64,000 nt of DNA from Pseudomonadota bacterium (GTDB lineage: Bacteria; Pseudomonadota; Gammaproteobacteria; Steroidobacterales; Steroidobacteraceae): positions 44,185 through 108,184 of the forward strand of contig JAFAEQ010000038.1 in NCBI GenBank assembly GCA_023423935.1, written 5' to 3'. Below are positions 42,626 through 51,392 of the stretch, in pieces (the first letter of the stretch is position 1; each line of letters opens with the position of its first letter). Position numbers and translations under genes: made by a program. The notes under the pieces were generated by a model. It was not told where the DNA came from and did not search any database. It saw nothing but the letters and a program-made list of their open reading frames with translations.

Positions 42626-43443
42626 TGCAATCGCGGCTGCAGCTCAGAGTCCAGCGCTACGGCTGGGACCGCGCCGCCAGCGATTACGGACGGCTGTGGT
42701 TGCGACAGCTGGAGCCTGCACATCGAGCGGTCATGCGTCTCGCCGGTCTGCAAACCGGCGAGCGCGTTCTCGATGTGGCCTGCGGTACGGGCATCATCGC
42801 GTTACAAGCGGCCCATGCCGTGGGTCCGCAGGGCACCGTTGTCGCCACGGATATCTCGCCAGTCATGCTCGATGGTGCCCGTCGATCTGCAGCCGCACTG
42901 GATTTCTGCAATGTTCGATTCGTGCAGGCGCACGCAGAAGAATCCGTCGCTGCAGCCGACTCCTTCGACGCGGCAATCTGCACGCTGGGTTTGATGTACG
43001 CACCGGACCCAGCGCGCGCGCTGCAGGCCATGCACGCCTGTTTGCGCAAAGACGGTCGGATCGTATTGGCTGTCTGGGGCGAGCGGCGACAGTGCGGTTG
43101 GGCCCCGGTCTTTCCGATCGTGGATGCCGAAGTCAAAAGCGATGTGTGCCCGCTGTTCTTCGATCTGGGAAACTCAGAGGCGTTGTCTTCGCTGTGCCTA
43201 AGCGCGGGCCTGGATGTCATCGAGCAGTGCCGGATCCGCACGTCGCTCAACTACGTAAGTGCGGATGACGCCTGCGATGCGGCGTTCATCGGCGGGCCGG
43301 TGGCACTTGCGTGGTCACGCTTCACGGACGCGACTCGCAAGCGCGTGCGTGCGCGCTATGTCGAGGCCATCGCACCGTTTGCCATCGGCACGGGCTATTC
43401 GATTCCCGGGGAGTTCGTGATCGTCAAAGCCGTCAAGCGCTAG
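42625..43443 (+). CDS. Class I SAM-dependent methyltransferase (second of a tandem pair)
   Basis: Coupled by a TGATG overlap to the first, this 272-residue protein has motif I as ERVLDVACGTGIIALQAAHAVG, then VATDISPVMLDGARR, and SFDAAICTLGLMYAPDPARAL. The first and second enzymes share the layout but differ strongly in the C-terminal half, so they are old paralogs or unrelated members with different substrates rather than a recent duplication. Its stop overlaps by four bases the end of the convergent small basic protein gene. Confidence 0.93.
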   Translation: MQSRLQLRVQRYGWDRAASDYGRLWLRQLEPAHRAVMRLAGLQTGERVLDVACGTGIIALQAAHAVGPQGTVVATDISPVMLDGARRSAAALDFCNVRFVQAHAEESVAAADSFDAAICTLGLMYAPDPARALQAMHACLRKDGRIVLAVWGERRQCGWAPVFPIVDAEVKSDVCPLFFDLGNSEALSSLCLSAGLDVIEQCRIRTSLNYVSADDACDAAFIGGPVALAWSRFTDATRKRVRARYVEAIAPFAIGTGYSIPGEFVIVKAVKR

Positions 43444-43616
43444 GACTTCGTTGCCCGCTTCGCGCTCGAACGCTTCCTGCCTGTCTTCTTTTTCGGCCAA
43501 CCGCGCTGCATATCCTGATAGGCCTGCTTCGAAATTGTGGAGCGCGACTTCGGGCGGCTCTTGCCGGCCTTTTTGCGCCGATTGATGTTCTCGACCAGGG
43601 AATTGTTCCGTGCCAT
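43440..43616 (-). CDS. 58-residue highly basic small protein
   Basis: ATG at 43616 gives MARNNSLVENINRRKKAG and a Lys/Arg/Ser-rich body ending KKKTGRKRSSAKRATKS. It is typical of a small family seen in many Proteobacteria (NSLV-INxRKxAG... and MQxGWPKKK) with no known function; the charge suggests RNA or DNA binding. It overlaps the end of the methyltransferase gene by four bases. A longer frame (to 44024) overlaps the outer-membrane factor gene and is a shadow. Confidence 0.75.
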   Translation of the reverse strand: MARNNSLVENINRRKKAGKSRPKSRSTISKQAYQDMQRGWPKKKTGRKRSSAKRATKS

Positions 43617-43647
43617 GTCGATGCAACGACATGGCACAGGCGAAAGT

Positions 43648-45120
43648 TCAGCGCGCGGTCGCTGCCGTGAGCTGCGGATCGACACCGCCGCCCATGGCGA
43701 CGAACAGTCGCGCAGTGTCCTGCAATCGCTGCGCCTGCGCGCACACGTAACCGAGACGTGCCTGCTGATAGAGCCGCTCGCTGTCGAGCACTTGCAACAC
43801 GCCGACGTTACCTTCGTTGTAGCTCTCGCGCGTGAGCGCCAGGCTCTGTTGCGCGATCGTGATCGCCTGCGTCTGCGCGGTGAGCTGCTCCGCGCTGTGC
43901 TGTAGCGCATCGAGGGCATCGGCCACCTGCGCGAACGATTCGAGCACGACCTGCTTGTAACGGGCGGATTCCGTGGCGAGCGCAGCCAGCGAAGCGCGCT
44001 TTTCTGCGCGCAGCTTGCCGCCATCGAAGATGGGCGCCGTCAGCGACGACACCACGCCCCAGGCACTGTTCGCATGATCGAAGAGCTCGTTGGTCGCGAG
44101 CGACTGTTGCGTGAACGAACCTGTGAGCGTGACCCGCGGATAAAGGTTCGCAGTGGCTACGCCCACGGCTGCGGTTGCGGCATGCAACTGCGCTTCAGCG
44201 GCGAGAATGTCGGGTCGCTGACGAACCCAATCCGACGGCAGACTCACGGGCACTTCTTTCGGCAGCTCGAACGCGGAAAGATCCAGATGCAAAGCGGGCA
44301 TTTCTCCCGGCGTCTTGCCCACGAGCACTGCGAGCGCGTGCTGCGCGACGCTCAGCTGCTGCTTGAGCGCAGGCAGCAGGGTCTCATCGCTTGCGAGCTG
44401 ATTCTGCGCCGTCAGCACATCGAGCCGGCTCACCGAGCCCGCCTCGTTGGCGTCCTGAATCATTTGGACATTGCGGCGATCGTCGGCGAGCACTTCCTGC
44501 AAGGCATCGATCTGCGCCTGGGCCGCCGCTACGGCGAACGCCTGCTGCACGACATTGCCTGTCACCGTCAATCGCGCCGCCTGCCATTCACGCTGCTGAT
44601 ACTGCGCGAGGGCTTGTTGCTGTTCGATCGCGCGCCCCACCCCGCCCGTGTAATCGAGCGTGTAGCTCACGGCAGGTCCGAAGGCGTAGTACGTGAATGG
44701 TGGCGGCTTCGGGAACGGACCTAGAAACTGCGATCCATATTTCTGTCGTCCCGAGCCTGCCGTGAGATCGACCTCGGGGTAACGCGCGCCGGTGCGCGCA
44801 GTCACCAACTCTTGTGCGCGCTCGACCGAGGACTGCGCAGCGGCGAGATCCTGGTTGCTCGCGAATGCCTGTGCGACGAGATCGTTCAGTTCGGGCGAGG
44901 CGAACATCGTCCACCAATCGGCCGGCAGCGGCTTGCCCACCTGCAACTGTTGATCGGGAAGCTGCGGGACGACGCTCGCCGTGTGTGCTGGCGCGTCGGG
45001 CCGCTCGAAATTGGGGCCGACTGCGCACGCCGTCAGCGCGGCACTCGAGAGAAGAACTGCGATCGCGGCTCGCACCCGCGAGGCTCGTGTGGTTTCAAAG
45101 TGCATCTGCATAGTCATCAC
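43648..45120 (-). CDS. Outer-membrane efflux factor, NodT type lipoprotein
   Basis: The 490-residue protein belongs to the RND/MFS outer-membrane-factor family: lipobox at AALTACAVGPNFERPD, two internal repeats of long helices, and the NodT-type strands (PSDWVRQRPDILAAEAQLHAA, NLYPRVTLTGSF). It forms a trimeric channel that docks on an adaptor. Its ATG overlaps the stop of the EmrB-like gene by four bases. Together with the EmrA- and EmrB-like genes it makes a complete tripartite pump. Confidence 0.95.
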   Translation of the reverse strand: MMTMQMHFETTRASRVRAAIAVLLSSAALTACAVGPNFERPDAPAHTASVVPQLPDQQLQVGKPLPADWWTMFASPELNDLVAQAFASNQDLAAAQSSVERAQELVTARTGARYPEVDLTAGSGRQKYGSQFLGPFPKPPPFTYYAFGPAVSYTLDYTGGVGRAIEQQQALAQYQQREWQAARLTVTGNVVQQAFAVAAAQAQIDALQEVLADDRRNVQMIQDANEAGSVSRLDVLTAQNQLASDETLLPALKQQLSVAQHALAVLVGKTPGEMPALHLDLSAFELPKEVPVSLPSDWVRQRPDILAAEAQLHAATAAVGVATANLYPRVTLTGSFTQQSLATNELFDHANSAWGVVSSLTAPIFDGGKLRAEKRASLAALATESARYKQVVLESFAQVADALDALQHSAEQLTAQTQAITIAQQSLALTRESYNEGNVGVLQVLDSERLYQQARLGYVCAQAQRLQDTARLFVAMGGGVDPQLTAATAR

Positions 45121-46670
45121 TCGGCCGCCACCTGCACGGAGCCGGTCACCGGCCGTGCTTTGCGGAACACGAAGACCAACGGAATCGCCACCAGACTCAG
45201 GACGAGCATGAGCTTGAAGTCGTTGTTGTACGCGATCATCGTCGCCTGCTGTGTGACCTGAGCATTCATCATCGCGAGCTGTTCACCCGAGGCTCCGGGC
45301 GGCACGGCTGCCCCATAGGGCGTGACGTGCTCGGCCAATCGCGAATGCATGATCTGTGTATTACGAATGAAGATCGCCTGCACTGCCGCGATACCGACGC
45401 TGCTGCCGACATTGCGCAGCAGGTTGAACACTGCAGTCGCCTCGTTACGGAAGTGCGGCGCGATCGTGGCAAAGGTCACGGTCGCAAGCGGCACGTAGGC
45501 GAGCCCCATCCCAACGCCCTGAACGAGACTCGACCAGCCGACCAGGGAATCGTCCATCTGCAGATAGAACCCGCACATCTGCCAGAGCGAAATTGCCGTG
45601 ATCGCGAAACCTGCCGCAATGACCCAGCGCGCATCGAACATGCGCAGCAGCCGCCCGATGACCAGCATCGCGAGCAAGGTGCCGATGCCGCGCGGCGCGG
45701 TGAGGAGACCGGCCGTCATCACCGGATAATCGAGCAGGTCCTGCAGCAACGGCGGCAACAGCGCCAGCGATGCGAACAACAGGATGCCGACGACGACGAT
45801 GAAGATACTGCCGGCAGTGAAGTTGCGATCCTTGAACATGCTGAGATTGATGAAGGGCTCGCGCGCCGTCGCGCTATGCACGACGAACAGATAGAACGCG
45901 ATCATCGAAGTGATTGCGTAGATCCAGATTTCGGTCGAGCTGAACCAGTCCTTCAACTGACCGCGATCGAGCATGAGTTGCAGCGCGGCGATGCCGATGG
46001 CGAGCGTTGCAAAGCCGAGGAAGTCGAAGGCGCTGCGCTTGAGCTTGGTCTCGGCGAGAAAGCTGCTGATGCCGATGAACGAGATGATGCCGATGGGCAC
46101 ATTGATATAGAACACCCAGCGCCAGCTGAAATTATCGGTGAGCCATGCGCCAAGGGCGGGGCCGAGAATCGGTCCGATGGTCACACCCATCACCCAGGTG
46201 GACATCGCACGCGCATGACGCTCCGGCGGATTGATGTCGAGCAGAATCGCCTGCGACAGCGGCACGAGCGCCGCACCCGACAACCCCTGCAGCATGCGGA
46301 ATGCGACGATCTGCGGCAGGCTCTGCGCGAGTCCACAGAGCACAGAAGAAATCGTGAACCCTGCAATCGAGAACAGGAACAGCTTCTTGCGACCGAATCG
46401 ACCTGCCAGCCAGCCCGTCAGCGGAGTCATGATGGCCGCCGCAAGGATGTAGGACGTCAGGACCCACGACATCTGTTCCTGCGTGGCGGCGAGACTTCCC
46501 TGAATCCGCGGCAGCGCCACGTTCGCAATCGTCGTGTCGAGCGATTGCATCGTGGTCGCCAGCATCAGCGACAGCGTGATCAGCCCGTGATGCGGCACCG
46601 CTTGATGCGCCACCGCTTTATGCGGCACCTCCCCCGGATGCGGCACTGCTGTACTGGCTTCGTTGGACAC
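45117..46670 (-). CDS. DHA2 family drug efflux permease, EmrB-like
   Basis: This 517-residue major facilitator has 14 hydrophobic segments and the DHA2 motifs: LDTTIANVALPRIQGSL near TM1, GWLAGRFGRKKLFLFSI (motif A), and GVTIGPILGPALGAWLTDNF (motif C). It drives proton-coupled export of hydrophobic compounds. It lies between the adaptor gene (27 bases upstream) and the outer-membrane factor. The first residues are His-rich (VPHPGEVPHKAVAHQAVPHHG), an odd cytoplasmic tail that could bind metal. Confidence 0.95.
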   Translation of the reverse strand: MSNEASTAVPHPGEVPHKAVAHQAVPHHGLITLSLMLATTMQSLDTTIANVALPRIQGSLAATQEQMSWVLTSYILAAAIMTPLTGWLAGRFGRKKLFLFSIAGFTISSVLCGLAQSLPQIVAFRMLQGLSGAALVPLSQAILLDINPPERHARAMSTWVMGVTIGPILGPALGAWLTDNFSWRWVFYINVPIGIISFIGISSFLAETKLKRSAFDFLGFATLAIGIAALQLMLDRGQLKDWFSSTEIWIYAITSMIAFYLFVVHSATAREPFINLSMFKDRNFTAGSIFIVVVGILLFASLALLPPLLQDLLDYPVMTAGLLTAPRGIGTLLAMLVIGRLLRMFDARWVIAAGFAITAISLWQMCGFYLQMDDSLVGWSSLVQGVGMGLAYVPLATVTFATIAPHFRNEATAVFNLLRNVGSSVGIAAVQAIFIRNTQIMHSRLAEHVTPYGAAVPPGASGEQLAMMNAQVTQQATMIAYNNDFKLMLVLSLVAIPLVFVFRKARPVTGSVQVAAE

Positions 46671-46697
46671 GATCGAGGATTCCCTTCAGCGTCCTGC

Positions 46698-47801
46698 TTA
46701 GGATTTCCCGAACAGGTGATGCTGATACTGCGTGTCGACTTCGACTTGCGCACTCAGGCCCGATTGCAACGCGAGCGAATCGTCGAGCCCATCGATCTCG
46801 AGCCGCACGGGCACGCGTTGCACGACCTTCACCCAGTTACCCGTCGCATTCTCCGCCGGCAGCACCGAGAACTCGCTGCCGGTGCCGGGGCTCAGGCTCG
46901 TCACCTTGGCCGTGAATTTGCGGCCGGGAAGCGCGTCGATCACGACCTCTGCCGTCTGCCCGGGTCGCATATGAGCGAGCTGAACTTCCTTGAAGTTCGC
47001 TTCGACCCACACGTTGTTTCGCGAGACGAGCGCGAACACCGGTTGCGCGGCACCGATGTAGCTGCCCACTTGCAGCTGCTCGACCTTCGTGACCACACCA
47101 TCGCCGGGCGCGAGCACATCGGTGTACGAAAGATTCAGCAGCGCATGATCGAGCTGAGCCTGGGCTTCCATGACGAACGGATGCTGATCGACCGGTATCG
47201 ATGCATCGCCACCCAACGCGGCGAGTGCCGCGGCAATCTGTTGCTGAGCGCTGCTGTAGGACTGCTGCGCGCTTTCGCGCGCGTGTGCTGCTGCATCGAA
47301 CTGCGCCTGCGAGGCGATGCCCTTGCTCAGCAGTCGCTGCTGTCGCTCATATTCCGACTGTCGATAGTTCAGCGTGTCGCGCGCCGCGGCGAGATCGGCC
47401 TGACGCTGCTTGTACGTGGCCTTGAGGGACTCGACCTGCAAATGCTGTTTCGCAAGCTGGGCCCGCGCTTCCGCCACCGCGATCTTGAAAGGCGCATCGT
47501 CGATCTCGAAGAGACGATCGCCCTTGTGCACGCGCTGATTGTCGCGGACGAATACATCGACTACGCGTCCCGCGACGTTGGCGCTGATGTTCACGCTGCC
47601 CGCGCGCACATAGGCGTCGTCGGTCGATTCGTAACGTCCGCCGAACAGATAGAAGTAGCCGGTGACGAGCAAGATCAGTACCGGACCTGCGATCATCAAC
47701 GGCAGTCGCAACCGCTGACGAATCGTTCGCGGAGCGGCCGCTTCGACAGAAGGCTGCGGCTGATCGGCGCTGGCATCGGCACGTCTGACAACGGCATTCA
47801 T
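46698..47801 (-). CDS. Membrane-fusion adaptor, EmrA/HlyD type
   Basis: The 367-residue protein has one N-terminal membrane segment (LPLMIAGPVLILLVTGYFYLF) and a periplasmic body. The lipoyl halves are SVNISANVAGRVVDVFVRDNQRVHKGD and LSYTDVLAPGDGVVTKVEQL, with a coiled-coil hairpin between (RQADLAAARDTLNYRQSEYERQQ). A barrel with VEANFKEVQLAHMRPGQ follows. It links the EmrB-like permease to the outer-membrane factor. Its start overlaps the MarR-type regulator's stop by four bases, so all four proteins are co-translated from one message. Confidence 0.95.
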   Translation of the reverse strand: MNAVVRRADASADQPQPSVEAAAPRTIRQRLRLPLMIAGPVLILLVTGYFYLFGGRYESTDDAYVRAGSVNISANVAGRVVDVFVRDNQRVHKGDRLFEIDDAPFKIAVAEARAQLAKQHLQVESLKATYKQRQADLAAARDTLNYRQSEYERQQRLLSKGIASQAQFDAAAHARESAQQSYSSAQQQIAAALAALGGDASIPVDQHPFVMEAQAQLDHALLNLSYTDVLAPGDGVVTKVEQLQVGSYIGAAQPVFALVSRNNVWVEANFKEVQLAHMRPGQTAEVVIDALPGRKFTAKVTSLSPGTGSEFSVLPAENATGNWVKVVQRVPVRLEIDGLDDSLALQSGLSAQVEVDTQYQHHLFGKS

Positions 47802-48310
47802 CGGGCAGATCTCGCTTTGGCGGATTTGGAACGTGAAACGGGAACGACCGCAGGCGCAGCCTCTTTGCCCGCGGGCTCATCGAGCTTTGCAGCGAGCAGA
47901 TTCGCGTGTGCGCGCTCGAGCAGTTCGATGAGCTGCGCGCGCTCCTGCGCTTTGAAGCCACTGAACACCTGTGCGCGAACGGCGTCGCCCTCCTTCCACA
48001 GCTGCTCGAGAAACGGCTGCGCACCTTCTTTGAGAAAGAGCTGCCGCGCGCGTCGATCCGTGGGATGAGGCCGGCGCTCGATCCATCCATCGCCTTCCAT
48101 GCGATCCAGGATGCGCACGAGGCTCATCGGGTCGACGCCGCACAGGTCGGCGAGACGGATCTGGCTCACACCTTCGTTACGGCTCAGATACGCCAGCACC
48201 TTGGCCTGATCGAGCGTCACGCCCATATGGCTCATGCGCTGCTCGTACAGCCGCACGTACAGACGCGTGGTGTCTTTCAGCAGAAAACCTAAGTTCTTCA
48301 GACGGTCCAT
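47798..48310 (-). CDS. MarR family repressor of the efflux operon
   Basis: The 170-residue protein has the MarR winged helix: VLAYLSRNEGVSQIRLADLCGVDPMSLVRILDRMEGDGWIERR, then a wing with HPTDRRARQLFL. The C-terminal tail is long and basic (VVPVSRSKSAKARSAR). It is first in the pump operon, as in other marR-emrAB sets. A 14-bp palindrome lies 22 bases before its start codon and is the probable operator, giving autorepression that a substrate would lift. The inducer is unknown. Confidence 0.95.
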   Translation of the reverse strand: MDRLKNLGFLLKDTTRLYVRLYEQRMSHMGVTLDQAKVLAYLSRNEGVSQIRLADLCGVDPMSLVRILDRMEGDGWIERRPHPTDRRARQLFLKEGAQPFLEQLWKEGDAVRAQVFSGFKAQERAQLIELLERAHANLLAAKLDEPAGKEAAPAVVPVSRSKSAKARSAR

Positions 48311-48331
48311 GATTTGATCTCTGTCGAGATG

Positions 48332-48345
48332 ATATCAATTGATAT
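48332..48345. promoter_or_regulatory. MarR-type operator palindrome
   Basis: ATATCAATTGATAT is a perfect 14-bp palindrome in an AT-rich island 22 bases upstream of the repressor gene. It has the size and base content usual for MarR-family sites, and no other gene start is nearby. The left flank contains a second inverted pair, GATCTC and GAGATGAT. Confidence 0.7.
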
Positions 48346-48460
48346 GATCTCAGAGGTTACAGGTTTGTAATCTGAGTCGGAAAGGGAATGGAAATGGGAA
48401 ATGGCGCACCAAGCGCGCCCTGGCGTGTCCCAGATTGGCGGACACGACTAAAGCACAGCA

Positions 48461-48486
48461 ATGACGGCAGCGCTCGCTGCCGTCAT
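48461..48486. terminator. Hairpin downstream of gamma-glutamyltransferase
   Basis: ATGACGGCAGC (48461-48471) pairs with GCTGCCGTCAT (48476-48486) around a 4-base loop. It lies 44 bases beyond the stop of the minus-strand ggt gene; the T stretch beyond it is weak, so termination may be partial. Confidence 0.55.
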
Positions 48487-48529
48487 GCACGATTCATCGT
48501 TGACTGTTCTTGGATTCTTCAGGTACGCG

Positions 48530-50260
48530 TCAGAAGCCGACCGCTTTACCCGTATCGTTGCGACCGTCGCTGGCGCCGAGCCGCATTCCGGTGGCGAGAT
48601 CGATCTGGATGCATTCGCCGTCGCCGCCGAGACCGTATGCAATCTCGTGACCGCGTGACTTGAGCAGAGCGATCGTGTCCGGCGAGAAGCGATCGCGCTC
48701 CAGCACGAGACGATCCGGCATCCATTGATGATGAAAGCGCGGCGCGTTCACGGCCTTCTGGATATCGAGATTGAAGTCCGCGACGTTGATGAGGATGTTG
48801 GCAACGGTCGTGATGATCGTCGGGCCGCCGGGCGACCCGAGCACCAGCCACAACTTGCCGTCCTTGAGAACGATGGTCGGTGTCATCGCCGACAGCGGCC
48901 GCTTGTTCGGGGCGATGGCATTCTCCTCACTCTGAATCAGCCCGAACATGTTCGGCGCGCCCGCCTTGGAGGAGAAGTCGTCCATCTCGTTGTTCATGAG
49001 AAAGCCGAGCGGGCCGACGGTGACCTTCGATCCGTATCCGCCATTCAAGGTCGTCGTGACCGCCACGGCATTGCCTGCCTCGTCGACCACGGAGTAGTGC
49101 GTCGTCTGTGTCGGCTCCTTCCCTGCGAGAATCGGACGCTGTTTCGCATAGTCCTCGAGGGCGGTCGAGACACGCGGGCGCTCCAGGCGACTCGATGCAC
49201 TCGCCTTCTGCGGGTTCACCGATTTGCGCCATTCGACCGCATAGTCCTTGTCGGCCAGCTCGAGCACCGGCAGCGCGCTGAACTCCGGATCGCCCAGGAA
49301 TTGCGCGCGATCGTAGAAGGCGCGTCGATAGGCTTCCGTGACCAGGTGGATGGCTTCAGCGGACCCGCGTCCGGCCTTCGCCAGATCGAACCCTTCGAGA
49401 ATGTTCAACGTCTCGATCAGCGCGATGCCGCCGGAGGAAGGCGGAGGGGCGCTGATGATCTCGAGTCCTCGATACGTGCCGCGCACCGGCACGCGATCCT
49501 TCACTTCGTAGTTGCGCAGATCATCGAGCGAAATGAGACCGCCCCCTTTCTGCATGAACTCGGCGAGCTCTCGCGCCATTTTTCCGGTGTAGAAATCATC
49601 CGGAGATTCGACGATGCGCTCGAGCGTGCGAGCCAGCTCCGGCTGTTTCAGGACATCGCCCTGCTTCCAGCCCTTGCCGTCGTTCTGGAAGATGCGCTTC
49701 GAGTCGGGGTACTGCGCGAGCCCCGTGTCTCGGGTCATCGAGCGCGCGTCATCCCAGCTGAGCGCATAACCCTCGCGCGCGAGACGAATGGCCGGCTGCA
49801 TGACTTGTTTCAGCGTCAGCTTGCCGAACTGTTTCTGCGCATGGACCATGCCCTTCACCGAGCCTGGAACACCCGAGGCGAGATAACCGACGCGACTGAG
49901 ATTCGGGATCACATTGCCCTGGCTGTCCTGATACATGGTGGCCGTTGCCTTGGCAGGCGCCTTCTCGCGGAAATCGAGAAAGTGAGTTTCACCATCGTTC
50001 ATGCGCACGAGCATGAAGCCACCGCCGCCGATGTTGCCGGCAGATGGATGTACTACGGCAAGCGCGAATCCGGTCGCGACCGCGGCATCGATCGCGTTGC
50101 CACCGGCCTTCATCATTTCAACGCCCGCTTGCGAGGCGAGTTCGTGCACGCTCACCACCATGCCCTTCTCGGCTCGTTCGGGCTGCATGCCCGCGGCGTG
50201 GACCAGCGAGAACGATGTCAGCGAAATAAACAGCAGAACGCAGCAGCGGGTCAGCTTCAT
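48530..50260 (-). CDS. ggt: Gamma-glutamyltransferase
   Basis: With the start at 50260 this is a 576-residue Ntn-hydrolase precursor with a signal peptide (CVLLFISLTSFSLVHAAG). The autoprocessing and nucleophile Thr is in the TQTTHYSVVDEAGNAV block, with LNGGYGSKVTV after it. Substrate residues are in GGNAIDAAVATGFALAVVHP, NIGGGGFMLVRM and SPGGPTIITTVANILINV. It transfers or hydrolyses the gamma-glutamyl group of glutathione in the periplasm. The frame runs to 50452 and an ATG at 50284 also exists, but neither improves the signal peptide. Confidence 0.96.
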   Translation of the reverse strand: MKLTRCCVLLFISLTSFSLVHAAGMQPERAEKGMVVSVHELASQAGVEMMKAGGNAIDAAVATGFALAVVHPSAGNIGGGGFMLVRMNDGETHFLDFREKAPAKATATMYQDSQGNVIPNLSRVGYLASGVPGSVKGMVHAQKQFGKLTLKQVMQPAIRLAREGYALSWDDARSMTRDTGLAQYPDSKRIFQNDGKGWKQGDVLKQPELARTLERIVESPDDFYTGKMARELAEFMQKGGGLISLDDLRNYEVKDRVPVRGTYRGLEIISAPPPSSGGIALIETLNILEGFDLAKAGRGSAEAIHLVTEAYRRAFYDRAQFLGDPEFSALPVLELADKDYAVEWRKSVNPQKASASSRLERPRVSTALEDYAKQRPILAGKEPTQTTHYSVVDEAGNAVAVTTTLNGGYGSKVTVGPLGFLMNNEMDDFSSKAGAPNMFGLIQSEENAIAPNKRPLSAMTPTIVLKDGKLWLVLGSPGGPTIITTVANILINVADFNLDIQKAVNAPRFHHQWMPDRLVLERDRFSPDTIALLKSRGHEIAYGLGGDGECIQIDLATGMRLGASDGRNDTGKAVGF

Positions 50261-50450
50261 GAGGGTTCCGGAATTAGAGGACATCGCTCGTAGGTTACCG
50301 CGAGCACCGCAGCTCGGGCACGGAAAAATCCCTGAGTGGCGGATCATCCCTCCTTGCACCGTGCTTGGGCATGGACGCACGCGACATGCATGGGCAACGC
50401 CCCGAGGCTGTCGTATTCTCGGCTTCACCACATCCGCCGGAGGACGAGGC

Positions 50451-50801
50451 ATGCGTACGAAGCGATCGATGTTGTTTGCTGCTTTGATGTGCGTGACCGC
50501 CGCCGTCTGGGCTCACCACGGCTGGAGCTCCTACGACGCGCAAAAGGTCATGAAATTCGATGCTGCGCTGGTGGAGGTGCGTTATCGCAATCCCCACGCA
50601 GAGGTCGAGGTGGCGATCGATGGCAAGCCCTGGGTCGCCGTGCTCGCACCGGTATCTCGCATGCAGGCGCGCGGCTTGCCGGAAGGCGCACTGATTGCGG
50701 GCAAGACCATCACGATCGAAGGTTATCCGCGCACCGACGGCACACCGGAGCTGCGCGCCGAACGCATAACAGTGGACGGAAAAACGATCGAGCTGCGCTG
50801 A
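50451..50801 (+). CDS. Small exported DUF6152 protein
   Basis: ATG 50451, preceded by GGACGAGG, gives 116 residues. A signal peptide (MLFAALMCVTAAVWA) is followed by HHGWSSYDAQKVMKFDAALVEVRYRNPH, the DUF6152 signature with two His next to the cleavage site. The core is a small beta fold ending RITVDGKTIELR. The family is exported and often lies beside a DUF6644 membrane protein, as here with one base between the genes. A role in copper or redox handling has been suggested for some loci by context only. Confidence 0.85.
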   Translation: MRTKRSMLFAALMCVTAAVWAHHGWSSYDAQKVMKFDAALVEVRYRNPHAEVEVAIDGKPWVAVLAPVSRMQARGLPEGALIAGKTITIEGYPRTDGTPELRAERITVDGKTIELR

Positions 50802-50802
50802 G

Positions 50803-51282
50803 ATGGCCGCGCCGGAATGGGCGATTGCTCTCGAACATTCCGGCGTCGGCACCTGGATGCGCTCGGCGGAGCTCGCCTACCCGGTCGTCAACGTCCTGCA
50901 TCTGCTTGGACTCACCCTGCTCATCGGGCCGATGCTGCTCCTGGATCTGCGCCTGATGGGATTCGGTCGGCGTTTCTCGCTGCCGGATGTGTCTGCTGTG
51001 CTCACGCCCCTGTCGATCGTCGGCATCCTCATTCTGACGCTCTCGGGCGTGCTGCTGTTCAGCGCCGACGCCGGACCGCTCATCCAGAACAGATTGCTGT
51101 TGATCAAGCTTGTACTGATCGCCATCGCGCTCATCAACGCCGTTGTCTTTCGTCTCTCATGGCAGCCGCGCCTGAGCACATGGGATCGGCAAGCGCCACT
51201 GCCCGGTCGGTTGCAGGCTGCAGCGTCGATCACGTTGTGGCTTGCGGTTGGCGCACTGGGGCGATGGATCGCGTACGTCTAG
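50803..51282 (+). CDS. DUF6644 family inner-membrane protein
   Basis: The 159-residue protein has four hydrophobic helices (VVNVLHLLGLTLLIGPMLLLDL, LTPLSIVGILILTLSGVLLF, LLLIKLVLIAIALINAVVF, AASITLWLAVGALGRWIAYV) and conserved His and Arg near the first. It is the usual partner of DUF6152 proteins. The ATG is one base after the upstream stop. The function is unknown; a cytochrome- or quinone-related membrane anchor is possible because of the helix-borne His residues. Confidence 0.8.
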   Translation: MAAPEWAIALEHSGVGTWMRSAELAYPVVNVLHLLGLTLLIGPMLLLDLRLMGFGRRFSLPDVSAVLTPLSIVGILILTLSGVLLFSADAGPLIQNRLLLIKLVLIAIALINAVVFRLSWQPRLSTWDRQAPLPGRLQAAASITLWLAVGALGRWIAYV

Positions 51283-51298
51283 CTGCACTCAGCTTTTT
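51281..51298 (+). terminator. Weak hairpin with T tract
   Basis: AGCTG-CACT-CAGCT followed by TTTT begins inside the stop codon of the DUF6644 gene. The stem is only five base pairs, so it is a weak terminator at best. Confidence 0.35.
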
Positions 51299-51392
51299 CC
51301 CTAATGGCGCAAGCGATCTGTGGCAATTCCCCTAACAAGGTTGTGACTTCTGCACTCCATGCAGGAGAGGTTGCGTAGAACACTGCGCGCCA

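Noticed and set aside
45327..48068. 913-residue open frame on the plus strand across the efflux operon
   Set aside because: It is antisense to three confident genes and is Arg/His/Asp/Gln-rich, as expected from a shadow frame in GC-rich DNA.
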